Positions 33,769-41,325 of a stretch of DNA of 64,000 nucleotides are shown here, piece by piece. The translations under genes and the position numbers were made by a program. Source of the DNA: Rhizobacter sp. OV335. Lineage in GTDB: Bacteria; Pseudomonadota; Gammaproteobacteria; Burkholderiales; Burkholderiaceae_C. The notes beneath the pieces were generated by a model that was not told where the DNA came from, made no database searches, and saw only the letters and a list, made by a program, of their open reading frames with translations. The stretch covers positions 62,001 to 126,000 of the forward strand of contig NZ_FRCQ01000016.1 of NCBI RefSeq assembly GCF_900142965.1, in the 5' to 3' direction. Every line of letters begins with the position of its first letter. Within the stretch, counting starts at the first letter, position 1.

Positions 33769-35090
33769 TGCTGTCCGACCGACGTTCGCCTCCGCCGTCA
33801 GTTCCACTCAGGCACCAGTGGCGACCGTCGGACTGGCCCAATGCATCTCTCTACTGCCTTGTGGCCAGGGCAGTCCATCTGAACCCCGCGATATCAGGTG
33901 GACTGTCCACCTTGTATGACTTGACGACCAGGAAATCAGAGCCTCTACGGTGCATGAAGGGGCAGGGGAGTTCCCTCGTGCGCCATCTCCTGGAGCAGGA
34001 AGTCGACATCGATCATCGGTTGGGGAAAGACTTCAACGGCGGCTATGGGCGAGAGATGCCCGTAGTGGACGAACTCCGATACTGCCCGGTGTGTGTGCGC
34101 ATGGGCTATCACTCGACCCTGTTCCAGTATCTGGGGCTGTCAAGTTGTCCCGAGCACAAGTGCTTACTGCAGGTTGGGTGTGCGGCATGCGCTTATAAGG
34201 TGGTGCCGACACTTGCGAACACGGTGGCCGACCCGTTTGCGTGTCCCAGATGCAGGAAGTCCTTTGTGAGTTCTGTTGCCGCAGCGTGCGACGGTGGAAC
34301 GCTCAAGACACTGGACCAAAGGCTGGGAAGCATGCGGTTCTGGCTGAGCAAGCCTGTTGAGTGCAAGAGTCCGCGTAAACCCCTGACAACTTCTAGGTCC
34401 GCGGAAGCCGCCAAAGCGGCCCGCCGCTTTACGAGCTGGCACGGAGGGCATGTTTGGGGCGATTTCCGAGAGGATCGTCGGCTCGAGGGCCCCACCCCTT
34501 CTTGGTCGCAGATGGACGACCAGGCAACTGAGGCAGGAACCTGTGCCGCGCTCAATGCGTTGCAAAGGCTCTTTCAGGACTGCTCGGAGTTCTCGCGCGA
34601 GGCGGACGCGCTTCGATGGCGTGTCGGGAATTCCGATTCCGGTGTGCGCCTTGAGGGTCGAGCTTCGGCCATAGCCGCCGCGCTGTGCAAGACCTGTCAC
34701 GTTCTGAGGGTGGGCGGGCACCTCATGAACTCGGACATTCCTTTGCGGTCTTCTGACGCCCTGGAGAAGCTAGCCTCATGGATCAACGAGGACGTCACAA
34801 AGGTCTCGCCTGCAGCGTTTGCGCGATTGCGCGAGCTTGAGGTCCTTGGGCTATTTGCAATTCATCTAGTTGAGGCGGTGAAGGCGCGGCACCTCAAGGA
34901 CTTCAGTTGGCGGCCCAGGAGGCCTGAGGTTAGCTTCATCGCTGCGTGGTGCAGGCAGCACGATGCCGATGGCGCGCTGTTCCTGCGTATCCGCCCGCGC
35001 ATCGACGAGGTCGGAGTCGCCCGGCTGATCAGGCGATACCGCACGCACTGCATGGCATTTGAGGATGACGACGCCGTGGCAAAAGCCTAG
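33768..35090 (+). CDS. tniQ: TniQ/TnsD-family target-selection protein
   Basis: Target-recognition subunit of 440 residues, between short TniQ (~300-400) and long TnsD. The N-terminus has the family's spacing of aromatic residues (SLYCLVARAVHLNP). Zinc ligands are visible as CPVC at 106-109 with H115, CPEH at 127-130, CAAC at 138-141 and CPRC at 159-162. The C-terminal half is helical and could bind DNA; its target is unknown. One-base overlap with tnsC. Confidence 0.85.
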   Translation: MLSDRRSPPPSVPLRHQWRPSDWPNASLYCLVARAVHLNPAISGGLSTLYDLTTRKSEPLRCMKGQGSSLVRHLLEQEVDIDHRLGKDFNGGYGREMPVVDELRYCPVCVRMGYHSTLFQYLGLSSCPEHKCLLQVGCAACAYKVVPTLANTVADPFACPRCRKSFVSSVAAACDGGTLKTLDQRLGSMRFWLSKPVECKSPRKPLTTSRSAEAAKAARRFTSWHGGHVWGDFREDRRLEGPTPSWSQMDDQATEAGTCAALNALQRLFQDCSEFSREADALRWRVGNSDSGVRLEGRASAIAAALCKTCHVLRVGGHLMNSDIPLRSSDALEKLASWINEDVTKVSPAAFARLRELEVLGLFAIHLVEAVKARHLKDFSWRPRRPEVSFIAAWCRQHDADGALFLRIRPRIDEVGVARLIRRYRTHCMAFEDDDAVAKA

Positions 35091-35411
35091 TAGCGCTTGC
35101 GGCGTAAACAATCCGACAAGAGTTGGTGACTGACCATGGATTGGCTCACGACCCACCGCTTTCTTCCCTTTCAGTTTGCCGCCGAAGGTGCTGCTTGTTC
35201 TTGCCCATTGAACCGCTTTGCGCTCAAAGCCATGGATGGCCACGCAGCGGACCGCAAACTCGCTCCAAAACTTCCGGGCCGAGCCCGGGTCGTTCTGTAT
35301 TTCCAAGTGCTCCCGACCAGTCGCTGAGATGGAGCATTGCGGCTGATCCATTGGCCGGATCGTCCGACACATGGGTCAACGCTTGCAACTGAATCCATCG
35401 CCTCGGTCCAA
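35091..35411. other. Gap between tniQ and the HAD gene
   Basis: Holds one weak plus-strand candidate, 35136-35327 (63 codons, starting MDWLTTHRF), with no good ribosome site and no domain. Minus-strand frames here also lack support. The plus-strand tniQ and minus-strand HAD genes converge on this gap, so a bidirectional terminator is expected, but no clear hairpin with a T-run is seen. Confidence 0.4.
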
Positions 35412-36455
35412 TCAAAGTCCCTCGCTTGCCGCCAGCGCCAAGATCCTCTGCACCGACTCGCCCTGTTCAAGCGCCGATCGCGGCGCGCGTCCCTCTAGTG
35501 CGCCGAGTGGCGTCTCCAGCCATGCCAACATCGCTGGGCCGTTTCCCTGCAGAGCTCGCGCCAACTGCTCGACAACATGCCGAGCGGCAGGCTCAAACTG
35601 CCACCGGGGATACCGTAAACCGAGTACCGAGTGGCGCAAAGCGATGACTCGGGGAGTCCTCATCGTCGCGAAGCGGCGCAACTGCGCCGTCGTCATGCGG
35701 GCCAGGGCCGCCGCTTCCTCCGGGCCCGCCATGTCGGCGCGAAGCGCGCGGACGTCGACATAGTTCGATGGCGTCGACAGCAAGTGACTTTCGAACGCTA
35801 CCCGAGCAAGGCCACCCGCAGCTTCACCTGTACCGGTCGCGCCGATCTCTGACCGCGTTGCATCGATGCGCGGATCGATCTCCGGCCACTTTGAAGGGGG
35901 AGTCTTGATAACTTCATCAGGAAGCGGTCGAAGCATCCGCCGCAGTTCGGGTCGCAGTGGTGTGCCGTTGATCTCGTTGCTGGCGTGACGCTCGGGCTCC
36001 TCCCTCTGAAGTTCTTCGAGCCTTTCCCAGGCTCGGTCGAGAACATCCTGCGTCAGGCCGGCGGCCGGGTCGCATACCAGAAGATGGTCACGCGCGTCTG
36101 GTGAGAACCGCTCAGATTGATCGTCGATCGCGAGCCAGGCCGAGAAGTTGTGGCCGTGGTCGCGGAGCCAGAGGCGACACTCGGCGGATCGCTCATGTTC
36201 GGCGTGTATCCGATCCATGTTTGAAGTGACGCCAACAAGGCGCTCCTTCAGGTCCGGCACGTCATGGAAAAGAAGTTCGCGCAGCTCGGCAAGCTTGTAG
36301 ACCTCGCGCCAGCTGCTGCTCACCACCAACTGGATGTTTGGATGTGACCAGAGCCAAGCACCCAAGAGCTCGGCGTGCTCGAAGTAGCGGTCGATATCTC
36401 CCTGCGTGCGATGCAGCACGCCGTCAAAGTCAACGAAGACAAAGACGGGGTTCAC
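35412..36455 (-). CDS. HAD (SAK-type) phosphatase-like domain fused to ParS/DUF2384-like C-terminal domain
   Basis: 347 residues in two parts. The N-terminus is a HAD domain like those of 'Swiss army knife' RNA-repair proteins: VDFDGVLH with nucleophile D9 and D11, SSSW near 46-49, and AIDDQSE near 126-132. The last ~100 residues end with AWLETPLGALEGRAP then ALEQGESVQRILALA, which resembles the toxin-binding domain of MbcA/ParS/Xre antitoxins, preceded by a helix-turn-helix-like TTAQLRRFATMR stretch. This is an unusual combination. The gene is third in a minus-strand triad, its ATG overlapping the previous stop as ATGA. Function is inferred only at domain level. Confidence 0.75.
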   Translation of the reverse strand: MNPVFVFVDFDGVLHRTQGDIDRYFEHAELLGAWLWSHPNIQLVVSSSWREVYKLAELRELLFHDVPDLKERLVGVTSNMDRIHAEHERSAECRLWLRDHGHNFSAWLAIDDQSERFSPDARDHLLVCDPAAGLTQDVLDRAWERLEELQREEPERHASNEINGTPLRPELRRMLRPLPDEVIKTPPSKWPEIDPRIDATRSEIGATGTGEAAGGLARVAFESHLLSTPSNYVDVRALRADMAGPEEAAALARMTTAQLRRFATMRTPRVIALRHSVLGLRYPRWQFEPAARHVVEQLARALQGNGPAMLAWLETPLGALEGRAPRSALEQGESVQRILALAASEGL

Positions 36456-36721
36456 TGTTCACCCTCACACTCGGGGCGAGCTTGGTCGAGTTTTCCAGGC
36501 AGAAGGGCCGACCAAGACCCGTTCGGCGTGTCGAGCACACCAAGCATGAGGATGGCCCGCTTGCCGCCGACCGCACTGCGTTTCTTCGCCCAGTGCTTCG
36601 AGTTGCGTCCGTGACGGTGGATGTCGACGGCCCGTTCTCCCGCGTCGCAATCTACGCTCCTCGGCCGGGTCGCCCGCACGACGAACTCGAGGTGGGGTTC
36701 GCCGAACACGAGGAGCCTCAT
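36452..36721 (-). CDS. Unknown 89-aa protein in phosphoesterase/HAD triad
   Basis: Short protein starting MRLLVFGEPHLEFVVRA, with a His/Lys-rich middle (HRHGRNSKHWAKK) and a strand ILMLGVLDTP. I do not recognise it. It is supported by its position: its start overlaps the phosphoesterase stop and its stop overlaps the HAD start, each by four bases (ATGA). It may be a partner or specificity subunit for the two phosphatase-like neighbours. Confidence 0.65.
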   Translation of the reverse strand: MRLLVFGEPHLEFVVRATRPRSVDCDAGERAVDIHRHGRNSKHWAKKRSAVGGKRAILMLGVLDTPNGSWSALLPGKLDQARPECEGEQ

Positions 36722-37521
36722 TCTGATGCCCTCAGTTGTCGCCGACGTGCATCGTCGATCTCGCCCGGCATGACAACCTCCCACCGCCCGTCGGGCCACA
36801 GCGCCGAGACGCCACGCAGTCCTACTCCATGGCTTTCGAACTTTTGCTGTACCCAGAATTCAGAGCTGTCCTGGTTGTCGTGATGATGTCCGTGGATTGC
36901 ATACCGCGCGCCGAGGAACTGTGCCAGCTCGTCGATGGCTCGAAAGCCCGTTCCCTTGCCGCTGAAGTCGCAGTGGTAGGAAGGTGCCTCGTGCGTCACC
37001 AGAATGTCCGCCTGCATTTCTGCCAAGGCGTCGTACTCCTCTTCGAAGATGCTGGCCCAGTGCTTGTGGTGCACCTTGGGTGCCGCAGCATCGTACGGGT
37101 TGAAGCGGTACTGTCGCGGGGTCACGCGCTCGAGATCTAACCGAGAGTAGTGCGTTGATCGGCCTCCATTCTTGTCTCCGACCTGCGGGTACCACACGTC
37201 GCCCCTGAACACGCCGGCGAGGCCGGTCAAGCGTAGGCCTCCTTTCAACGTGACCACGCGTCCGTGGATGTTGTGCGGCTCTGTATTTCGGTTCCAGACG
37301 CGGCGAGCCAACGCCTGGCTGTCGGCATCGTGGTTGCCCGCGATGTAGTACCACTCGGTGTCGCTCTGATGCAGCGCAGTCATCTCCTCTTCCAGAGGAC
37401 GCGAAGGCTCCATGTCCCCGAGAAGAACGACGGTTGCTGCGCGAGTGCGACTCGCGCTCTCAACAACTTGCCGAAACCTGGAGTGCGGATCCCCGCAGAA
37501 CAAGACGGGCCGCAACGTCAT
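36718..37521 (-). CDS. Metallophosphoesterase, first gene of the triad
   Basis: Cytoplasmic calcineurin-like phosphoesterase of 267 residues. The five family motifs are visible: FCGDPH near the start, LLGDM, AGNHD, THEAP and GHHH. No signal peptide. I chose the ATG at 37521 (GGGAG seven bases upstream) because the domain begins within a few residues of it. Substrate unknown; nucleotides, nucleic acid ends or phosphoproteins are all possible for this family. Coupling to a HAD domain suggests two phosphatase activities on one substrate or pathway. Confidence 0.85.
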   Translation of the reverse strand: MTLRPVLFCGDPHSRFRQVVESASRTRAATVVLLGDMEPSRPLEEEMTALHQSDTEWYYIAGNHDADSQALARRVWNRNTEPHNIHGRVVTLKGGLRLTGLAGVFRGDVWYPQVGDKNGGRSTHYSRLDLERVTPRQYRFNPYDAAAPKVHHKHWASIFEEEYDALAEMQADILVTHEAPSYHCDFSGKGTGFRAIDELAQFLGARYAIHGHHHDNQDSSEFWVQQKFESHGVGLRGVSALWPDGRWEVVMPGEIDDARRRQLRASE

Positions 37522-37756
37522 GATTCGCTCCCGAACGGTCGGAACCGTCCCGGTACGGGCGCATGCGAATTGGTTTGGACTGCCAAAATGGGCTGAAGAG
37601 CGGTGGGCATGGCGTGGAATTGCTGCGTGGGCGCGAAATGTCGCCCAGCGGCTTGAAAAATCGCGTTGGCTAGAGCGCTTGAAAACGCTCCCTGTGTAGG
37701 GCGAGAACCGCGCGCCCGGATCGCTGACGGCCAGCCGCCGCGGGCGACATGCGGCA

Positions 37757-38122
37757 TCACACCCCAATCGTGGCGACGAGACGTCGCTCGCCAACGATCG
37801 GCGGTTCGTCGCTGGGAAACGTGCAGTAGAACTGGGTTCCTCCCACGTCCTCCACGATCACGACCGGCTCGTTCGACGGGACCTCGTTCGCAGCCCACAC
37901 GCTTCGAATGTCGCGAACCGTCCAACCGGTGCCATGAGCATGCGGCACGACCTGCTGCAAAGAGGCGAGCGCGTGCCGTGCTGGTGGCGATGTCTCGCCA
38001 GCATGTGCCAGCGCCTGGGCGTCGATCAGATCGATGAGGTCATTCTCCCAGCTGCAGCACACGGAGCGCACGAAGCTGCTCTCGTCTTCCTGGACCAGGA
38101 AGGTGATGATGAACCAAGGCAT
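37757..38122 (-). CDS. Hypothetical protein, 121 aa
   Basis: Unrecognised protein beginning MPWFIITFLVQEDESSFV. It has an acidic helical middle (ENDLIDLIDAQALAHA) and a C-terminal beta-rich part (VVIVEDVGGTQFYCTF). Starts at 38122 or 38218 are both possible; neither has a strong ribosome site, and I prefer the shorter one. It lies 235 bases upstream of the phosphoesterase on the same strand, so co-transcription is possible but unproven. Confidence 0.55.
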   Translation of the reverse strand: MPWFIITFLVQEDESSFVRSVCCSWENDLIDLIDAQALAHAGETSPPARHALASLQQVVPHAHGTGWTVRDIRSVWAANEVPSNEPVVIVEDVGGTQFYCTFPSDEPPIVGERRLVATIGV

Positions 38123-38396
38123 TTGAAGCGAGAGTTCGACTGCCCTGTAGTAGCCCGACCCGGGCGAGCGAAGGAACGGCGGAACGGGGAATTCGAACGA
38201 TTTGTGACAGACGAACATCGGCTGGTGGGCGTCGCCGGACTGGATCCGGTGGCTTGAGTCTTTTATAAGCGGAAGTATCCGCAGGTCTTCGCGATCTGGC
38301 GAGCGCGATGCCGTTTGTACGACTGCGCAGCCCGTGGTTAGATTCCCTTTCGGAATACGCCCGGGATGCGGCTACCGTGGCTGGCGAAGGGTCGTC

Positions 38397-38732
38397 ATGT
38401 TCAAGTCTCTAAACAGCCGTCATCAACAAATCTTCCTGGAGCTCCTGCGAAGCAATCGCGAGTCTGTCAGGCTGCGTCAGGCCGACTTGGCGCAGCGGCT
38501 CGGCCGTGGCCAAGCAACGGTCAGCAAGGTCGAGAGCGGTGAACGCCGGATCGACGTGATCGAGTTGCGCGCCTGGCTGCGCGCGCTGGAGGTCGATTTC
38601 GTTGCCTTCGCCGTCGAACTGGATCGACGTCTGCAGGCTCATCCGGTGTCTGATGGCCGGTTCCGCGGCGCGCGCCGGAAGGATGCCCCTGCGATCTCAC
38701 AGGGCACCGCACCACCTCGGCGACGAACGTAG
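38397..38732 (+). CDS. Xre-family helix-turn-helix regulator A
   Basis: 111 residues. The HTH lies at about residues 27-52 (LRQADLAQRLGRGQATVSKV), followed by the subgroup motif RRIDVIELRAWLRALEVDFV. The C-terminal ~35 residues are basic and disordered. It resembles the convergent neighbour at 38982-39287 over ~65 residues. Likely a repressor; target unknown. Confidence 0.8.
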   Translation: MFKSLNSRHQQIFLELLRSNRESVRLRQADLAQRLGRGQATVSKVESGERRIDVIELRAWLRALEVDFVAFAVELDRRLQAHPVSDGRFRGARRKDAPAISQGTAPPRRRT

Positions 38733-38981
38733 ATTCGCTTGCCGTGCAGCTTCTGCACGAGAGACGCCAACTGCGGCTCCTCAGGAACCCAAAGGCCGCC
38801 AGCACGAAGACCGGCCGGTGGATTTGGTGGGGGGCTGGCGACGAGGCTCGGCCATGTATGTCGGGCCCAGCTGCTGGTGGGAACTCACGACTTGGGACAT
38901 CGTTCGACCAGCGCCGCAGTTGCCGCCCCTCGGAATGGTCGACGACGTCGGAGGGAAGGGCGTATCCGGCGGTGTATGAAC

Positions 38982-39287
38982 TCAGTCGGGCTTCCTCGTG
39001 CGTCGACGGACGCCTCTGGACTGCTGTGCTTTGAGAAGCGCCATGGTCGTAAGCCGCTCATCAAGCTCCTGAGCGAAAACAACGAAGGAAACACCCAGAG
39101 CCGCAAGCCATTCATGCAGCTCGATCACGTCGAGGCGGCGAACGCCGCGCTCGCTCTTGCTGATGTCGGTCTGCCGCATGCCGGTTCGCTCGGCCAGCTG
39201 GACTTGCGTTACTCCCGAGCGCTCGCGAGCAGAGCGCAGAAGCTCCAGCAACACGTTCTCGGGCGCGATCTTGATGGTTCGAGGCAT
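38982..39287 (-). CDS. Xre-family helix-turn-helix regulator B
   Basis: 101 residues with the HTH VTQVQLAERTGMRQTDISKS and then RRLDVIELHEWLAALGVSF, paralogous to regulator A but in the opposite direction. The basic tail (RGVRRRTRK) also matches in character. It is divergent from the membrane-protein gene at 39408 across 120 bases, so it may control that gene. Confidence 0.82.
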   Translation of the reverse strand: MPRTIKIAPENVLLELLRSARERSGVTQVQLAERTGMRQTDISKSERGVRRLDVIELHEWLAALGVSFVVFAQELDERLTTMALLKAQQSRGVRRRTRKPD

Positions 39288-39407
39288 AGGTCACACGATC
39301 GGAGGCGTGGACGATGCATGCGAATCTGGAATATGCGAAATTCGACTAGTATTCGTTGGAAGCGTGTACGCAGAGGCGGACTACGCGCAGGGCAGAAAAG
39401 AACTCCG

Positions 39408-40058
39408 ATGGCAGAAAAAACCACGCACACACTCTCGAACGGCCAGGAACTCTGGCTCTGTACCTTCACCGGCGAAGTATTGGATCAGAGCAAGACTTCG
39501 ACCACGACGGTGTCGCAGCAAGCACCAACCGTCCTCAGCAGCAAGATGGTGATTCCAGGGCGAATCGAGACCACCACGACGTCAGAGCACGAGATGTGGC
39601 TGCGCTCCGCTGATGGTCGAGAGCACCCAATCCGCATGTCGGACATCGGCTTGGCTGCGCGTCCAGGACATACCGTCACGGTGCTGTGGGGCAGCACCGC
39701 CGGAAACGAGGAGGGGCAGTATTTCGCGGGTCGCAACCACACGACCGAAGAGGTTCGCAGCGATGTGCTTGCGCTGGGCCCAGAACTGCGAAGCTGGCAC
39801 CTCAATGTCGGCGCCGGCGCGAACTTCCTTCTCTGGGTCTCGGTCACCGCGATCGTTCTGGGGCTCCTCGGATTTGTGCTGACCGGCGGTAGCCTGGAGA
39901 ATCGCCTGTCCTTGGCATTCGGCGGACTGATTGCCGGGGCCGTTCTTGGGTTCATCGCATGGGCTGTTGTCGGCAGCAATCTGGGGCCGGAGAGAAGGGC
40001 TCGCGCGATCGCCGACGAGATCAACCGTCTTGCTGAGCAGCGCTTGCTTGCCGCGTGA
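39408..40058 (+). CDS. Hypothetical protein with two C-terminal membrane helices
   Basis: 216 residues. The first ~135 are soluble, mostly beta (an SGQEL-like start, VTVLWGSTAG in the middle). Two membrane helices follow at about 145-165 (LLWVSVTAIVLGLLGFVL) and 175-197 (AFGGLIAGAVLGFIAWAVV), then a short charged cytoplasmic tail. No family recognised. The start has AACTCCG upstream rather than a clear Shine-Dalgarno. Confidence 0.65.
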   Translation: MAEKTTHTLSNGQELWLCTFTGEVLDQSKTSTTTVSQQAPTVLSSKMVIPGRIETTTTSEHEMWLRSADGREHPIRMSDIGLAARPGHTVTVLWGSTAGNEEGQYFAGRNHTTEEVRSDVLALGPELRSWHLNVGAGANFLLWVSVTAIVLGLLGFVLTGGSLENRLSLAFGGLIAGAVLGFIAWAVVGSNLGPERRARAIADEINRLAEQRLLAA

Positions 40059-40374
40059 CGGAATTCGGTTCTTGGGCGACGTGGTGGTCGCAGCCGCCGA
40101 CCACCAGGGCCAAGCGCCAAGCTGATGTCGCACGGAATGACGTTGGTGATCGAGCCACGGCCATCAGCGGTCTCCTAGTTCGGTTGAGCTTGGTGATCAT
40201 GCTTGCCCCACCGAAGGGCTTGGTTCGGCGCCAGCGCGAAGCGGATCTGGGCTGCTTCGTCAACAGCTTGGCGGCGACTTGGGCACATCTCCTGGCAACC
40301 CAGCTTCCTCCGCAGTTCGCCGGCATCTTGGGACGCGGTGCGTGGACCAATGCGCCCGCGTGCACCGGTTTGAT
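40059..40374. other. Gap between membrane protein and ParB-like gene
   Basis: No supported gene. A plus-strand frame of 137 codons (40055-40468) and a minus-strand frame of 114 codons (40021-40365) cross it, but neither has a ribosome site, a domain or coherent codon use. The flanking genes converge here. Confidence 0.45.
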
Positions 40375-41325
40375 CTACGGCTGCAGCGTTGGCGAAGGGC
40401 TCGTAAGCATTACATCGTCGGAGGATGCGTTGAGACCGGCCGGTTCGGAGAACTCTACCAGTCGCTGAAGTTGCTCCGGGCGATGGATTGCTAGCCATCG
40501 AACCAGTGACGGGCTGGTAAGGAGCTTGCGGATGTGGGCAGACAGGATGCTTAACTCCATTGTCGCGTTGGCATGATGAGCGGCAAGTCGCCGAGTCTCC
40601 GCAGCGGATGCCGCAAACGACCCGCGCAATGCCTTTGCTGTAGCCCGCTCTGCGTCATTCCATGCGAAGCGCGGCTTGCGAACGAACTGCTCCCTTGACG
40701 TAGAGCGAACTAGCGCAAGCGCGACCCGCGCGGAGAAGTCTTCAAGATCGAGCATGGCCCTCGCAACTTCGACCTGTCGCTCGGGCACGAGCCTTCTCAG
40801 GCAGCGATAGACCCCTTCGGACACAGGCGTTTCGCCGATGATCTGTTGTGCGTCAGCGCAAATCCGATCGAGCATGCCAAGCCGCAGTGTGATGTCGGAA
40901 ACCTTGATACCGAAGACTTCGGCGAGGTACTGGCCGCCCATCCCGAACTCTGCCGCCCGCGACAGGATCTGCTGTTCTCGCGCGATCGAAGGTACGTTGA
41001 AGCGCTCCGCCGGTCTCAGACGCTTGGCTACCGGTTGAAGGCAGATCGCCGACTGTGAACGCAGGAGTTGCAAGGCAGACACTCGAAGCTCTCCGTCCGC
41101 AACGAAGAACTGATCGTCGTTCGACTCGCGCATTCCTGGAGGAACGGGTATGACCACTATCGCGGTGAGCTGACCGAACCGCTTGATGGACTGGCGAAGT
41201 TGCCGAAGACGACCGCTTCGACGCTCGTCCGGTGCTGTCTGCCCGCGCAACCGCAGCTGCTCCAGTCGAACTGGCGCAGGGAAGCTAACGAAGTTGAGTT
41301 GTCGCTCGAAGGTGCGATGGTTCAT
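40375..41325 (-). CDS. ParB/RepB-like DNA-binding protein paired with serine recombinase
   Basis: 316 residues. The N-terminus resembles the ParB nuclease-like fold (IKRFGQLTAIVVIP, then a DGELRVSALQLL stretch equivalent to the usual DGxRR box), followed by a helix-turn-helix around 145-165 (GGQYLAEVFGIKVSDITLRL). The rest is helical, like the RepB C-terminal domain. Its ATG overlaps the recombinase stop as ATGA, so the two act together. Such recombinase/RepB-like pairs occur on genomic islands; the role of the ParB-like partner is not established to my knowledge. Confidence 0.75.
   Translation of the reverse strand: MNHRTFERQLNFVSFPAPVRLEQLRLRGQTAPDERRSGRLRQLRQSIKRFGQLTAIVVIPVPPGMRESNDDQFFVADGELRVSALQLLRSQSAICLQPVAKRLRPAERFNVPSIAREQQILSRAAEFGMGGQYLAEVFGIKVSDITLRLGMLDRICADAQQIIGETPVSEGVYRCLRRLVPERQVEVARAMLDLEDFSARVALALVRSTSREQFVRKPRFAWNDAERATAKALRGSFAASAAETRRLAAHHANATMELSILSAHIRKLLTSPSLVRWLAIHRPEQLQRLVEFSEPAGLNASSDDVMLTSPSPTLQP

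Larger units (their letters stand above)
30027..35090 (+). mobile_element. Tn7-like transposon core (tnsA-like, tnsB, tnsC, tniQ)
   Basis: Four overlapping or closely spaced genes in the canonical Tn7/Tn5053 order. Only the core is delimited; true ends are not identified. Because tnsA normally faces inward from one end, cargo should lie to the right, which would include the phosphoesterase/HAD triad and perhaps genes beyond. There is no separate tnsD/tnsE, and TniQ is the only target-selection candidate. Confidence 0.8.

Noticed and set aside
35136-35327. 63-codon plus-strand frame after tniQ
   Set aside because: Position suggests an extra transposon gene, but it has no ribosome site, no domain, and runs opposite another open frame.
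38269-38282. GCGGA-AGTA-TCCGC hairpin as a terminator
   Set aside because: Only five base pairs and no T-run follows.
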